A DNA stretch of 5,612 bases from Prevotellaceae bacterium UBA7017 (GTDB lineage: Bacteria; Bacteroidota; Bacteroidia; Bacteroidales; Bacteroidaceae). Below are positions 5,145 to 5,612 of this stretch, in pieces. Positions within the stretch are counted from its first letter, which is position 1. The number at the start of each line of letters is the position of its first letter. The position numbers were made by a program, and so were the translations under genes. The stretch covers positions 1 through 5,612 of the forward strand of contig DJWZ01000063.1 in NCBI GenBank assembly GCA_002449535.1, written 5' to 3'. A model generated the notes under the pieces. That model was given only the letters and a program-made list of their open reading frames with translations. It searched no databases and was not told the DNA's origin.

Positions 5145-5612
5145 CAAAAGACAAAGCTCTCGAGGAAATATTTCTCTCTCAGGCACCGCATTTCGACGAC
5201 AATGCCGAATTCATGGAAAAGCTCACCAAGCGTCTGGATGCCGTAGAGCATATCAGGCAGCATCAGACATCCACCATCCGCAGCTACAAGATAGTTATGG
5301 TAGCCGCTGCTGCCGCTGTTGTCGGGTTACTGGTTGTCACTGCCACGCTGTTTGTTGGTAACGAGGATGCCGGGCAGAAAGTTGCAAGTACCGACACCGT
5401 CATACCTAAAGAAAGATACCTTTCTGTAAAACAAGCACAAAAGGCAGAAACAGAAAATACGGACAGCGACCTGCACAGGCTGACGGCAAGAATAGAACAC
5501 GCTAAGCAACAGCAGACACCTAAGCCTAAACCTTATAATAACATATATACCGCCATGTTGCCGGAAGTGGATTTCTGTCCCGGAGAAAACAAAGAGGTAC
5601 GACTGCCACAGG
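5141..5612 (+). CDS. Membrane-anchored protein, likely anti-sigma factor (3' truncated by window)
   Basis: The frame opens at the ATG inside the ATGA overlap with the sigma gene and stays open to the window end; 157 residues are visible. Residues 1-50 are charged and presumably cytoplasmic, with a short helical motif FDDNAEFMEKLTKRLDAVE (18-36). Residues 51-73 (IVMVAAAAAVVGLLVVTATLF and following) form one transmembrane helix. The rest (74-157 and beyond) should be periplasmic; it is rich in Lys, Glu, Thr and Gln, has one Cys (146), and contains no recognised domain. Position directly after an ECF sigma gene, translational coupling and a cytoplasm-membrane-periplasm layout are those of an anti-sigma factor that holds the sigma factor at the membrane. 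No zinc-binding HxxxCxxC motif is seen, so it is not a classic ZAS-type anti-sigma. Similar short membrane proteins follow many Bacteroidales ECF genes. Confidence 0.8.
   Translation, partial: MTKDKALEEIFLSQAPHFDDNAEFMEKLTKRLDAVEHIRQHQTSTIRSYKIVMVAAAAAVVGLLVVTATLFVGNEDAGQKVASTDTVIPKERYLSVKQAQKAETENTDSDLHRLTARIEHAKQQQTPKPKPYNNIYTAMLPEVDFCPGENKEVRLPQ

Overview
The window looks like chromosomal DNA from a Bacteroidales bacterium, most likely Prevotella or a close relative. This is an inference from several traits. Starts lack Shine-Dalgarno sequences. One promoter candidate fits the Bacteroidetes TTTG / TAnnTTTG pattern. There is a secreted leucine-rich-repeat (LRR) protein ending in a dockerin-like calcium module, and an ECF sigma factor overlapping a one-pass membrane anti-sigma-like gene. 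Intergenic DNA carries degenerate ATTGAAA/ATTGAAC heptads. All genes read on the + strand.

Region 1-620 holds the 3' part, or possibly all, of an unrecognised 204-residue protein whose frame is open to the window edge. Region 621-1270 has no intact gene but is dense in structure. It contains a GC-rich hairpin (659-696), a 14-bp stem with a large loop ending in T6 (698-800), a 7-bp repeat tract (809-868), a GTGCA-motif hairpin block (878-947), a second in-phase heptad tract (1053-1108), and a Gly/Thr/Ser-rich reading-frame tail ending in TAA (1109-1213) that looks like the stump of a lost gene.

Region 1271-4324 encodes a 1017-residue secreted protein. It has a signal peptide, four homologous modules (each a cap, an array of 21-residue LRRs and a C-terminal cap) and a two-loop dockerin-like C-terminus. 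The modules differ mainly in repeat number: 4, 2, 6 and 9 cysteine-position rungs. One cysteine recurs exactly every 21 residues through each array. A strong intrinsic terminator follows (4422-4466).

Region 4467-4667 is a leader with a promoter-like sequence enclosed by a perfect 11-bp inverted repeat. It precedes a 158-residue ECF sigma factor (4668-5144), which overlaps by 4 bp (ATGA) the start of a membrane protein that runs off the window (5141-5612). The latter is the likely anti-sigma partner. The terminator separates the LRR gene from the sigma operon, so nothing here shows that the sigma factor controls the LRR gene.

I found no wholly new system. The strongest items for a second look are the cysteine-laddered four-module LRR-dockerin protein, the inverted repeat around the sigma promoter, and the layered repeats and gene remnant in 621-1270.
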